DNA of 43,274 nt from Eubacterium sp. (GTDB lineage Bacteria; Bacillota; Clostridia; Lachnospirales; Lachnospiraceae): positions 1 through 43,274 of the forward strand of contig JAEFAB010000016.1 in assembly GCA_016292095.1 (NCBI GenBank), given 5' to 3'. This document shows, piece by piece, positions 32,543 through 40,870 of the stretch; the stretch's first letter is position 1, and every line of letters begins with the position of its first letter. The notes under the pieces were generated by a model. That model was given only the letters and a program-made list of their open reading frames with translations, did no database searches and was not told the DNA's origin. Both the position numbers and the translations under genes were made by a program.

Positions 32543-33435
32543 TACTGACTTTTCTCCCAGATTCCCAAGGGATTGATAATCCCACCGACTTCTCCTTTTA
32601 AGGCAGTTGCCGTTTCTTTAATCCGCTGTTTACATTCATAATTGGACAATCTGAGATTCTCCTGAAGCATTAACGCAATTACACCGGATACGATAGGCGT
32701 TGCCATCGACGTTCCTGTCTTGGAGATATAGAACTGCTTCTCTTTCCACCGATTTGAACAACTGACAATCTGATGTGCCGGAGCAAAAATATCGGGCTTT
32801 GTGATATTCAGCCCCGGTTTTCCCCGACCGGAATAATGTTTCCGGTAAATCCCGTTTACCACACCACCCATTCCGTCATCGGATGCTCCCACCGTAATAA
32901 TCGGATCACAACGTCCGGGCACGGAAATGGTATCGAATTCCGGACCGTTATTGCCTGCAGATGCCACAACTACATATCCAAGGTTCCACAATTCTTCCAC
33001 CGCCTGAAGCAACTGCCAATCTTCTCTTTTTGCCTTGTACGGTGCACCAAAGGACATATTTACAATTCGAATTCCATACCGTATTCCATTGTCGATAACC
33101 CATTGAATTCCATTGAGTACCGCATCAGAACTTCCTGTTCCATAGCGATTTAAAATCTTTAAAGATACAATTTTTGCACCGGGAGCAATTCCGCAATACT
33201 TTCCACCCGAACGTTTTCCGGTTCCGGCGATAATGCCACTGACATGGGTTCCGTGCCCTAAATCATCATATGCCTCTTTTCTTTGATGAACAAAATCCTG
33301 AAAGGCAATAATATTCCCCTCCAAATCCGGATGGTTACTGACACCACTATCCAACACAGCGATGGCAATCCCTTCTCCGGTAAGATTTCTATGATGAAGC
33401 CGGTGAATTTCTAACAATTCATTTACTTTATTCAT
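32539..33435 (-). CDS. Subtilisin-like serine protease (S8), no signal peptide
   Basis: 298 residues, a bare S8 catalytic domain. The triad is Asp29 (AVLDSGV), His61 (LGHGTHVSG) and Ser243 (GTSMATP), with the oxyanion Asn162 (SAGNNGP). There is no secretion signal or prodomain, so it may be intracellular like Bacillus IspA or AprX. AAGAGAGAACATTAGAATA precedes the ATG, a weak ribosome site. The promoter is sigma-K-like and divergent from a coat-like gene, so it may act in the mother cell late in sporulation (inference). Confidence 0.9.
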   Translation of the reverse strand: MNKVNELLEIHRLHHRNLTGEGIAIAVLDSGVSNHPDLEGNIIAFQDFVHQRKEAYDDLGHGTHVSGIIAGTGKRSGGKYCGIAPGAKIVSLKILNRYGTGSSDAVLNGIQWVIDNGIRYGIRIVNMSFGAPYKAKREDWQLLQAVEELWNLGYVVVASAGNNGPEFDTISVPGRCDPIITVGASDDGMGGVVNGIYRKHYSGRGKPGLNITKPDIFAPAHQIVSCSNRWKEKQFYISKTGTSMATPIVSGVIALMLQENLRLSNYECKQRIKETATALKGEVGGIINPLGIWEKSQY

Positions 33436-33470
33436 TATTCTAATGTTCTCTCTTATGAAACTCTCTACCT

Positions 33471-33499
33471 TAATATATGAAAGAACACCGTTGATGTTT
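33471..33499 (-). promoter_or_regulatory. Sigma-K-like promoter for the S8 protease
   Basis: On the minus strand AACA, 16 bp and CATATATTA, agreeing with the Bacillus sigma-K pattern (mACm, about 16 bp, CATAnnnTA) at all specified positions. The protease start is 35 bp downstream. Confidence 0.55.
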
Positions 33500-33514
33500 T
33501 TGATTTCTTTTGTA

Positions 33515-33543
33515 ACACTCCCCCGCTTTTTTGCATAAAATTT
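33515..33543 (+). promoter_or_regulatory. Sigma-K-like promoter for the Cys/Gly-rich gene
   Basis: AACA (33515-33518), 16 bp and CATAAAATT (33535-33543); one mismatch to CATAnnnTA. It lies 28 bp before the start codon. It faces away from the promoter of the protease, and both have the same spacing. Confidence 0.5.
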
Positions 33544-33571
33544 AGTGTAATCAAAAAATCAGGAGAACAAA

Positions 33572-33799
33572 ATGAGTGATTTAGCTGCAACAAACTGCGG
33601 ATGCGGTTGCGACGGAGGAAACAATTGTCTGTTTCTTATTTTAATTTTATTATGCTGCGGAAACGGCAACGGCAACGGAATCGGAGGCATTGGAAACGGA
33701 AATGACTGCTGTTCCTTACTTTGGATTATCCTTCTCTTAAACTGCTTCTGTGGCAATGGAAATAACGGAATTTTTGGCAACGGCGGATGTGGTTGCTAA
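33572..33799 (+). CDS. Small cysteine/glycine-rich protein, putative spore-coat type
   Basis: 75 residues with 12 cysteines and many Gly/Asn. It has two short hydrophobic stretches (20-27 and 48-56) between Cys/Gly/Asn-rich segments, and C-G-C patterns at both ends. Databases name similar clostridial proteins 'chorion class high-cysteine protein', by recall. Disulphide cross-linking or metal binding is plausible; function unproven. AGGAGAACAAA precedes the ATG. The first of three co-directed small genes. Confidence 0.7.
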   Translation: MSDLAATNCGCGCDGGNNCLFLILILLCCGNGNGNGIGGIGNGNDCCSLLWIILLLNCFCGNGNNGIFGNGGCGC

Positions 33800-33802
33800 A
33801 GC

Positions 33803-33822
33803 AGGGAATAGTTTCCTTTTTT
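33803..33822 (+). terminator. Weak terminator or attenuator after the Cys/Gly-rich gene
   Basis: AGGGAA pairs with TTTCCT (one G-U; 3-nt loop) followed by TTTTT. Marginal stem; it may let part of the transcription through to the next two genes. Confidence 0.4.
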
Positions 33823-33866
33823 CATGCATAAAATGAATTAAATCGTTCAATGAGGGATTACAGTCT

Positions 33867-34214
33867 ATGACCGGCGAATCTATGAAACTGACAAAATTCG
33901 ATTCCCAACTTACCAGTCCTTCCATGGAAATGGCTAAAGCTGTAATTCCTTACATTGAACCGAAAACCGCCAATATGCTGGGGCTCTTTATCAAACTTCA
34001 GGAGTTGCAGAATGCGGCTCAGCTAAATTTTTCTTCCTTTTCCCAAGAAAACAATCCGGAGTCTTCATCCGAAAATCTTTTTGCGGATTTAAGGAATTTC
34101 CTTGGAGATAACGAAAAGGAACAATTGGATTTTATGATGTCCATGATGGAATTGTTAAAGACCATGAATCCGGAAGATTTGAATTTGGACCAGTATATGA
34201 ATATATTTCAATAA
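33867..34214 (+). CDS. Conserved small acidic protein of unknown function
   Basis: 115 residues, not recognised. No signal peptide or membrane helix. Predicted helical, rich in Met, Leu, Glu and Asn; the C-terminal half is FADLRNFLGDNEKEQLDFMM followed by more Met/Leu-rich helix. GAGGG 10 nt before the ATG sets the start. It lies 67 bp after the Cys-rich gene and 12 bp before the next gene. The context suggests a sporulation-linked unit. Confidence 0.7.
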   Translation: MTGESMKLTKFDSQLTSPSMEMAKAVIPYIEPKTANMLGLFIKLQELQNAAQLNFSSFSQENNPESSSENLFADLRNFLGDNEKEQLDFMMSMMELLKTMNPEDLNLDQYMNIFQ

Positions 34215-34226
34215 GGAGAGTATTCT

Positions 34227-34517
34227 ATGAACAATCGATGGATGGATGACCCGGTATTGTCCGGAGTTTCCGATGAAAAACTGGAATTTCTTACGAACGT
34301 AATCCAGAATTCCAAAGGAATGAACCCCCAACAAATGCTTACATACTTTATGAAAGAATCCGGTCAGGCTTCTCAAAGAGGAATGATTTTTTCCGATGAA
34401 GAAACCGCCGCAATTCTTAAAATACTAACAGCAGACATGTCCCCTTCCGACAAAAAGAAAGTGGAAACCATTCAGAAAATGGTCTCTATGATTTCAAAGA
34501 AAATGACACAAAAATAG
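34227..34517 (+). CDS. Conserved small helical protein of unknown function
   Basis: 96 residues, not recognised. Predicted all-helical and basic at the end (KKKVETIQKMVSMISKKMTQ); no signal peptide. The pair NPQQMLTYFM and EETAAILKILTADMSPSDKK recalls the end of its upstream neighbour (LLKTMNPEDLNLD), so the two may be distant paralogues or partners. AAGGAG 8 nt before the ATG. It ends directly at a hairpin. Confidence 0.7.
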   Translation: MNNRWMDDPVLSGVSDEKLEFLTNVIQNSKGMNPQQMLTYFMKESGQASQRGMIFSDEETAAILKILTADMSPSDKKKVETIQKMVSMISKKMTQK

Positions 34518-34536
34518 GGCTGTCCGAAGACAGCCC
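34506..34536 (-). terminator. Terminator of the GH81 gene (UUCG tetraloop)
   Basis: On the minus strand GGGCTGTC pairs with GACAGCCC around the very stable C-TTCG-G loop, followed by TATTTTTG. It lies 14 bp after the GH81 stop. On the plus strand the hairpin has no T-run, so it serves mainly the minus-strand gene. Confidence 0.85.
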
Positions 34537-34550
34537 CAATCTAAATCATA

Positions 34551-37500
34551 TTATTTTGTTAATACCTGCATTTCCCAGATAGAATATCCATATCCAGTAG
34601 CACGTCTAACACCCTGCAATTTTACAAACTTTGCATTCACTGCATTGAATGTAATAGTGTCTGTACCACCATCCTGATTTCTTAATTCCTGAACTTTTGT
34701 CCAGTTAATTCCGTTTTCTGATACTAAGATATCATAATCTGCACCAAATGCAGTTTCCCAATTAATCACAATCTGGTTGATGTTGTAAACAGCTCCTAAG
34801 TCTAAAACCATCCAAGCATCATCTGCGAAGTTTGATGACCAACGGGATGTTACATCACCATCTACTGCATATCTTGCATGAGTTCCATCTCCTTCTGAAC
34901 CGGACTGAACTGCTTCTGCATTTAATGCAACATTTGTTCCTGAAGGAACAGTTCCGGATGTATTTCCACCCTGGTTTCCACCTTGGTTTCCGCCCTGGTT
35001 TCCACCCTGGTTTCCACCGGACTGACTGGCTGTTAATACCTGCATTTCCCAAATAGAATATCCGTATCCGGTTCCACGGGTTACACCCTGCATCTTCACA
35101 TAGCGTGCATTTACTGTATCAATCGGAATATCATCAATTCCACCATCCTGGTTCGTAAGATTCTTTGCCACAGTCCAATTTTCACCATCTGTAGATGTCA
35201 TAATCTTGTAATCCTTACCGTAAGCATTTTCCCAAGAGATGATTACATGGTCAATTGAATATACTTCGCCCAAATCAACGCTCATCCAGGCATTATCTAC
35301 GAAGTTTGATGACCAGCGAGTTCCTGCATCACCATCCACAGCATATCTTGCATTAGTGGATTCTCCTTCAGATGCAGATTGATCTGTTGTTTTATTTAAA
35401 GCTACATTTGTTCCTGCGCCGATTTCTCCACCACCGCCACCGATTGTTCCCATACCGGTGTATACTTCCATTTCCCAAAGGGAATATCCGTAACCTGTAG
35501 CTCTTTTAACGCCCTGAACTTTAACGTATCTTGCTGTAATTGTATCAAAATCAACGATATCTTCTCCACCGTTAGAATTACGAACTTCTTTCACCTTAGA
35601 CCAGTTTTCTTCGTCACTGGAGACATATACGTCATAGTCTTTGCCGTATGCATTTTCCCACTTTAAGACAACTTTGTTTACATTATAGTCATTCTGAAGA
35701 TCTACGTAAATCCATTCATTATCAGTGAAGTTTGATGACCAACGGGATGTTACATCACCGTCTACTGCATTTGTTGCAGCTACATTATTTCCTTCCTGAC
35801 TGGAAGCAAATGCCGGCTTATCCTTTGCAACGTTTCCGGATGGTTTCGTTCCACCGCCACCAGGGTTTCCACCGCCGCCTGGGTTTCCACCGCCGCCTGG
35901 GTTTCCACCGCCGCCTGGGTTTCCGCCGGTATTTCCATCAGATTCAAAGAGGCGAACTTCAAAGAGTGATACGCCGTATCCTGTTAATCTTTCTGTTGAA
36001 TACAGACGAACATATCTTGCTGTAGTTACCTGGCTGAAGGCAATGGATTCTAAGCCGTTATCTCTCTTGTCATCACCGAATCCCTGACCGCCTTTACCAA
36101 GATTCTGTGTAAATACTGTAGTCCAGTTCTGCTTATCATCAGAGGTCTGGATTGTATACTTCTTAGATGCCGCACCTTCCCAGTAAAGCTTAATAGCGCC
36201 AATTTCTTTGGACTGCTTTAAGTCAATGGTGAAGTACTGTGGATCAGCCGCTGCTGATTCCCAACGAGTTGCATAATTCTTATCAATCATGTGAGATGCT
36301 GCACCGTCGCTGTTGCTTTCTGATGATACATCAATTACTTCTGCGTCTGATAAATCAATTTCCGGATATCCTGTTAAGTCTTCCTTTGTCAAGTCATCAG
36401 ATGCTGCTACAGGAGGTTTTGTTCCCTGTAAATAAATCTTTGTATAGTTAATGTTAAATCCACCGTCTACAAAGAGGAGTTTTAATTTGTAAGTTCCTTT
36501 CTTCAAATGAATAGTTCCGTCTGCTTTCACATTTTTCCATTCATTTGTGGCATTACCAAGTACTGTTGTTAACTGGTAATCGGAATCATTTTCTGTCTTA
36601 ATACGGATTGCACTGTTCTTATTCTGGTCTGTACACTGAACTCTGTAATCTACTACGTAATCACCTTCCTGAGCAACATTTACAGTGTAAAGTAAAGAAT
36701 CTCCGTCATCAATCCATCCTACATAACCGCCTTCCTGTTCATTCTGATCAGGTTCGCAGCTAAAGTTTGTATAATAATCTTCTGCTTCTAATACACCGGG
36801 TACTTCGCAAACCGGATCAGTGTTTTCAACCGGTGTTGCTTTTACTGTCTTACCGTTTGCATCAACTGTCTTATCCTCATTCTTTGTAGGATCACAGTCA
36901 ACTGTCATATGTGCAGGAACCTTAACACTACCAAGGTTTCCGTTTGCATTCTTAAAGTGTACTGTAATATCCTGGTCAAATGGGTTCCAAACTTCTGCTG
37001 TGTATTTCTTTGCTCCGTTAACTGTCTTTTCAAAGATCTGGAAACTTGTGTAGTCACTTGCCCAGATGGATGTACAGATATCACCCTTTGCACACATATT
37101 CTGGATGTACCAGTATGAGTTAAACATTTCATCTGTGGAAAGAACACCATCTACATAATTGCCTTCAGCATTGATATGAGATGTGTATTCATTTGCCCAT
37201 CTGTTTGCTGCACCGTTTGCATCACTTAATGCCATGAATGGCCAAAGAATATGGAACCATCCTTCAGGGTCTGTTGCTTCTTCACGAACCATCTTAGCCT
37301 GATATGCAGCTTCAACCTGTTCATATTCATTCCAGATTCTTGTTACTGTATTCTTACGATAACCCATATATGTGATTGCCGGTGTTACAGGAAGTAAGTG
37401 AATACCCATAATACAGCAAGGGTTACCTGAGAAGTATGTACCGTTTGTATAACCAAGTCCCCAAACCATTCCGGTGTAAGGAAGGACATCACAATTTGCG

Positions 37501-40460
37501 TCACCGTAAACGTCTACGCCGTATCCCGGTGCCCAGTTATGACTATCAAGTGCAGTTCCCTGATCCATATTAAACCAGTACTGTTCAATGGCATCAATTT
37601 CTGAGGTGTAACCCCAGATACCTGCATCTCTGTAGGTGTTATTTCCGGTAACAAGTCCCCAAAGGTAAAGTCCTGCCCATGCAAATGTTGCTTCTGATGC
37701 AGATTCCTGGTTGTTACCACTGTTGTTGTCACCGTATCCACCTGCCCATGAATGACTTTCATAAACATCAAAGTTTCTCATGTATGGAAGTTTGTCATCA
37801 TTCTTGTTTGGATTCATACAGTCACGAATCAATACTTCAATCATATCGCCGTAATCTTCCACGAACTGATGGTCATAAGAACCTAAAACAGCTGCAGGGA
37901 AGATGAAGTAAGCCCAAAGGAAATGATGGTCTGATAAATTGATTGCCATACCATGGTCACCACCATCACCACTGATTGCGCCCCAGCTTGTATGATAATA
38001 CATATAATATGGATAATCTTCCGGTCCATCATATGTGAGCCAGTTTTCCATAATCTTTCTTAAGACACTGATTAATTTATCTCTTGTTTCGTATTCTCCC
38101 AACTGATCCGCAATTAAGATACCCATTGCAATCGGATGAGATTTTTTACCCTGCCAATAAGGGTCTGCTACCCAGTAAGACTTTAATGCACTGTCTGTGA
38201 ACTGATCCAGATATGCATACATCCATTCTGTGTTATAGCTGTCAGATTCATCCGGTGTGGTGTACTGTGGAATAACACCGTTAAATCTCTGACTGAATGA
38301 GAATTCATTTCCTTCGTGGATTCTTAAATCCCCACGAACAGAAGAATAAACTTTTCCGTTTACATATGATGCATTGGAATATTTCCACTGATGAGGCATC
38401 ATACACATAATAGTTGAATTTTCAATACCGCTTCCGATTCTCTTCTGATCAACTGTTGCATGATATGTTGTTGTACATGTTGCTGTGCTTTCATTGTAAG
38501 AATAATCAGCAACAGTATTTGTAACATAAGAATATGCATGTTTGAACATAAATTCCAACTGTTCTCTTGCCTGTGCATCATTCTTGGATGCTGCATTGGA
38601 AACTGTTTCACTCGATAATAATGCGATTGGTTCATCTACACATAATGCACCGATTACAAGGTAATTCTGGTTGCTTCCCAACTGAATCTTTAACTTATTT
38701 CCAACACGATATACCTTTGAATTTTCAGGCATATATACACCATAGTAATGGTACTGTTTCTTGTTTCCGTCTCCAGGTGCTTCACTTTCATTTTCTGTTT
38801 CTACAGCAAAATGATCGATGGTTACCTGTCCGTTTTCGTCTTCAAGAATTTCATTGCCGTTCTTATCAAAGAACTTCACAATATTGTTTACATTTAATTC
38901 AACTGCATTTCTGTCTGTGAAAGTATTGTAAACAAACGGAGAACCTTTTACTAAAGTGGAAAGCATCTTTGGTGTATCATTGTCACTGAATGCAACATTT
39001 ACAGACCAGTCACCATAGCTGTCCAATTTTGCAGAAGTCTTTCCTGTAATGTTGGAAGCTCCAACGGTAATATCTTTATATTTACTGTCAGCTCCCATAC
39101 CACCATTTTCAGTTCTTGAATAGAATCCATCTGCATAGTACATTCCAAGTCCTGTCTTTGAATAGCTGTAAGCCATTGGAAGTGCAGGCATTGTATCACT
39201 GTACTTTGTATAAATAATGGATGTCCACCAGTCATTGGATGGAATTGCCTTTGTTACATTAGAGGTAATATATTTTGGTTCTCTAGGCTGTAACATATTT
39301 GCATCATCAATAACATAGCTTCCCTTTCCTTTATTTACAACGGTCTGTTCAGGAATGTTTGGAATCTGATAAGTTACCATGTCATCACCATTCTGATAAT
39401 CATAGACCTGAATTTCACGAATGGAATAACCGGAACCACGTCCCATCAAAATTCCCTGTACTCTTACGTAACGAACATTCGTTGCATAGATTTCAATATC
39501 TTCATCTTCACCGTTTCCTTCTAACTGTCTGTAAACAGTGGTGAAGTTTTCTCCGTCTTCAGAAACCTGTAAATCCCAAATGTTACCGTATTCTGTCTGC
39601 CACTGAACTTTTACACGACCAATGGTGTGCTTTGCACCTAAGTCTACAGTTAAGTTCTGGTTGCAGGCATCAGCCACTTTATCCTGGCTTTCTGATAACC
39701 AATAAGATTCATAATCATCATCTACTGCATTGCTTCCTGCTAAAGGATTTGCAGCCCACCAAGGCTGTGAATAAGAAGAAACTGTTACGTTCTTTCCTAA
39801 AGCAATGTTCTGTGCAGGTGATACCGGCTGTACACAGTTATTATCGCCAATACCATAAACCTGAATTTCTCTGATTGAAGCACCCCATCCGGATTTCTTA
39901 TCATCAGAGTATGCCTGTGATTTACTGTAATTGATTAACACTCTGACATATCTTCCGTTCTTCTGTGTTAATCGGTAATTTTCTGCAGCATCGGTAGATA
40001 ATACATCTTCATAGTAACTATAGTCCACAGTTCCGTCACTACGAAGTACATTCTTTACATCTCCACCGTTGCCGGTTGTTGTTTCATACGCTGTGGTCCA
40101 GTTAATTTCATCATCTGACACCAATACCTTGTAAGCCACACCATAGCTGGCGTCGTTCTGCCAGTCAATGACTACCTTACTAATATCTGCTTTTCCTCCC
40201 AAGTCCACATCCAGCCACTGATCTGCTTTATTCGCAGCTGCACCCCACTGAGTTCCCAATCTTCCGTCGGTTGCAAAGCTTGCAATGTCGCCACCGTTTG
40301 CGGATGACGCATAGGCAGGTCTGTCTGTAGATAACAGCCAAGGCACGGAACGATCTACTGCCTTAACTTCTGTTTGCTGCAACTGGAGACTTCCCATTAC
40401 CATTGCAGCACTGAGCACTACTGCCATAGAGCTCTTGAGCATTCTTACATGCTTTCTCAT
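34551..40460 (-). CDS. Secreted multidomain GH81 beta-1,3-glucanase
   Basis: 1969 residues. Signal peptide 1-34; discoidin domains about 37-202 and 220-352; GH81 catalytic domain about 365-1185; CBM6-like beta-sandwich about 1216-1347 (EVPGVLEAEDYYTN); discoidin domains about 1365-1507, 1540-1667, 1683-1810 and 1840-1969, joined by Gly/Asn/Pro- and Asn/Gln/Gly-rich linkers. The GH81 fingerprint is intact: LSDHHFLWAYFIFPAAV (Asp near 844) and YGDNNSGNNQESASEATFAW (Glu near 919 and 923), the likely acid/base pair and nucleophile. It probably cleaves beta-1,3-glucans such as fungal or yeast wall, callose or laminarin. No cell-wall anchor. AAAGGAGGAAAGTAAT precedes the ATG. Confidence 0.92.
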   Translation of the reverse strand: MRKHVRMLKSSMAVVLSAAMVMGSLQLQQTEVKAVDRSVPWLLSTDRPAYASSANGGDIASFATDGRLGTQWGAAANKADQWLDVDLGGKADISKVVIDWQNDASYGVAYKVLVSDDEINWTTAYETTTGNGGDVKNVLRSDGTVDYSYYEDVLSTDAAENYRLTQKNGRYVRVLINYSKSQAYSDDKKSGWGASIREIQVYGIGDNNCVQPVSPAQNIALGKNVTVSSYSQPWWAANPLAGSNAVDDDYESYWLSESQDKVADACNQNLTVDLGAKHTIGRVKVQWQTEYGNIWDLQVSEDGENFTTVYRQLEGNGEDEDIEIYATNVRYVRVQGILMGRGSGYSIREIQVYDYQNGDDMVTYQIPNIPEQTVVNKGKGSYVIDDANMLQPREPKYITSNVTKAIPSNDWWTSIIYTKYSDTMPALPMAYSYSKTGLGMYYADGFYSRTENGGMGADSKYKDITVGASNITGKTSAKLDSYGDWSVNVAFSDNDTPKMLSTLVKGSPFVYNTFTDRNAVELNVNNIVKFFDKNGNEILEDENGQVTIDHFAVETENESEAPGDGNKKQYHYYGVYMPENSKVYRVGNKLKIQLGSNQNYLVIGALCVDEPIALLSSETVSNAASKNDAQAREQLEFMFKHAYSYVTNTVADYSYNESTATCTTTYHATVDQKRIGSGIENSTIMCMMPHQWKYSNASYVNGKVYSSVRGDLRIHEGNEFSFSQRFNGVIPQYTTPDESDSYNTEWMYAYLDQFTDSALKSYWVADPYWQGKKSHPIAMGILIADQLGEYETRDKLISVLRKIMENWLTYDGPEDYPYYMYYHTSWGAISGDGGDHGMAINLSDHHFLWAYFIFPAAVLGSYDHQFVEDYGDMIEVLIRDCMNPNKNDDKLPYMRNFDVYESHSWAGGYGDNNSGNNQESASEATFAWAGLYLWGLVTGNNTYRDAGIWGYTSEIDAIEQYWFNMDQGTALDSHNWAPGYGVDVYGDANCDVLPYTGMVWGLGYTNGTYFSGNPCCIMGIHLLPVTPAITYMGYRKNTVTRIWNEYEQVEAAYQAKMVREEATDPEGWFHILWPFMALSDANGAANRWANEYTSHINAEGNYVDGVLSTDEMFNSYWYIQNMCAKGDICTSIWASDYTSFQIFEKTVNGAKKYTAEVWNPFDQDITVHFKNANGNLGSVKVPAHMTVDCDPTKNEDKTVDANGKTVKATPVENTDPVCEVPGVLEAEDYYTNFSCEPDQNEQEGGYVGWIDDGDSLLYTVNVAQEGDYVVDYRVQCTDQNKNSAIRIKTENDSDYQLTTVLGNATNEWKNVKADGTIHLKKGTYKLKLLFVDGGFNINYTKIYLQGTKPPVAASDDLTKEDLTGYPEIDLSDAEVIDVSSESNSDGAASHMIDKNYATRWESAAADPQYFTIDLKQSKEIGAIKLYWEGAASKKYTIQTSDDKQNWTTVFTQNLGKGGQGFGDDKRDNGLESIAFSQVTTARYVRLYSTERLTGYGVSLFEVRLFESDGNTGGNPGGGGNPGGGGNPGGGGNPGGGGTKPSGNVAKDKPAFASSQEGNNVAATNAVDGDVTSRWSSNFTDNEWIYVDLQNDYNVNKVVLKWENAYGKDYDVYVSSDEENWSKVKEVRNSNGGEDIVDFDTITARYVKVQGVKRATGYGYSLWEMEVYTGMGTIGGGGGEIGAGTNVALNKTTDQSASEGESTNARYAVDGDAGTRWSSNFVDNAWMSVDLGEVYSIDHVIISWENAYGKDYKIMTSTDGENWTVAKNLTNQDGGIDDIPIDTVNARYVKMQGVTRGTGYGYSIWEMQVLTASQSGGNQGGNQGGNQGGNQGGNTSGTVPSGTNVALNAEAVQSGSEGDGTHARYAVDGDVTSRWSSNFADDAWMVLDLGAVYNINQIVINWETAFGADYDILVSENGINWTKVQELRNQDGGTDTITFNAVNAKFVKLQGVRRATGYGYSIWEMQVLTK
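34966..35013 (-). repeat. 12-bp tandem repeats encoding a Gly-Gly-Asn-Gln linker
   Basis: Four copies of a 12-bp unit (plus strand CCACCCTGGTTT, with small changes) inside the GH81 gene, between discoidin domains 5 and 6. They are in frame and could slip to change linker length. Confidence 0.9.
35863..35927 (-). repeat. 18-bp tandem repeats encoding a Gly-rich linker
   Basis: Three perfect 18-bp units (plus strand GGGTTTCCACCGCCGCCT) and one partial unit inside the GH81 gene. They encode repeats of Gly-Gly-Gly-Gly-Asn-Pro between discoidin domains 3 and 4, in frame. Confidence 0.93.
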
Positions 40461-40578
40461 ATTACTTTCCTCCTTTAATAATTGAAAAAACTACTTGCTA
40501 AGTTCTTCATTATTAGAAAAAAGAAACACAATAAATTCCCTTTCCCGTCACAATACTGCAGTTATTGCTATACTAATA

Positions 40579-40607
40579 ATTCTAGGTAGAAAAAACGTTT
40601 TCTGCAA
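40579..40607 (-). promoter_or_regulatory. Candidate GH81 promoter with LacI-like palindrome in the spacer
   Basis: On the minus strand TTGCAG, 17 bp and TAGAAT. The spacer contains the palindrome AAAACGTTTT (40592-40601), the core of LacI/CcpA-type operators such as cre sites. This would allow carbon repression or induction of the glucanase. The -35 is poor (3 of 6). Confidence 0.45.
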
Positions 40608-40669
40608 TAATCCGATAGTTTTTTGTTATTTTTCGCTTCTTTTTTGTGCATTTTGTACATGTTTATTGT

Positions 40670-40689
40670 AATGTTAACGTTGTAACATT
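40670..40689. promoter_or_regulatory. Inverted repeat resembling a Rex operator
   Basis: AATGTTA, 6 nt, TAACATT. The inner TGTTAA-CGTT-GTAACA fits the clostridial Rex half-sites (TGTTAA, 4 nt, TTAACA) at 11 of 12 positions, but the outer bases do not match. It lies about 65 bp upstream of the predicted GH81 -35, far for a direct repressor site. Confidence 0.35.
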
Positions 40690-40769
40690 TTTATTTTTTG
40701 TACTTTTGAACATCCACTATTTTTTTTGGGTTTCTTTTTTTTATTTGACATTTTTTCAATTTTTTAAAA

Positions 40770-40811
40770 TATAAAAAAAAACATTTTTAGGATTTTGTCC
40801 CCAAAATGTTT
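40770..40811 (-). terminator. AT-rich terminator downstream of the unknown secreted gene
   Basis: On the minus strand AAACATTTT pairs with AAAATGTTT (9 bp, inner GG/CC support) and a T-run follows. Second in series after the hairpin at 40828-40862. Confidence 0.6.
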
Positions 40812-40827
40812 GCGGTCACATTTCTTA

Positions 40828-40862
40828 ATAAAAAGAAAGAAGGATGACTCACATCCTTCTTT
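40828..40862 (-). terminator. Terminator of the unknown secreted gene
   Basis: On the minus strand AGAAGGATG pairs with CATCCTTCT (9 bp, 5-nt loop) followed by TTCTTTTTATT, 10 bp after the stop. Confidence 0.87.
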
Positions 40863-40870
40863 TCCTTAAT

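Larger units (their letters stand above)
40461..40870. other. 410-bp gene-free region upstream of GH81
   Basis: Very AT-rich, with long A and T tracts. It holds the GH81 leader and promoter, a dyad at 40670-40689, and two terminator-like hairpins belonging to the upstream secreted gene. I see no plausible coding sequence in either strand. Confidence 0.7.

Noticed and set aside
33572-33799. Bacteriocin or lanthipeptide precursor reading of the Cys/Gly-rich gene
   Set aside because: No modification, protease-transporter or immunity genes are adjacent, and the sigma-K-like promoter and neighbours fit a sporulation protein better.
34832-36025. Plus-strand frames rich in His/Leu/Gly over the GH81 repeats
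   Set aside because: They are shadows created by tandem repeats in the real minus-strand gene.
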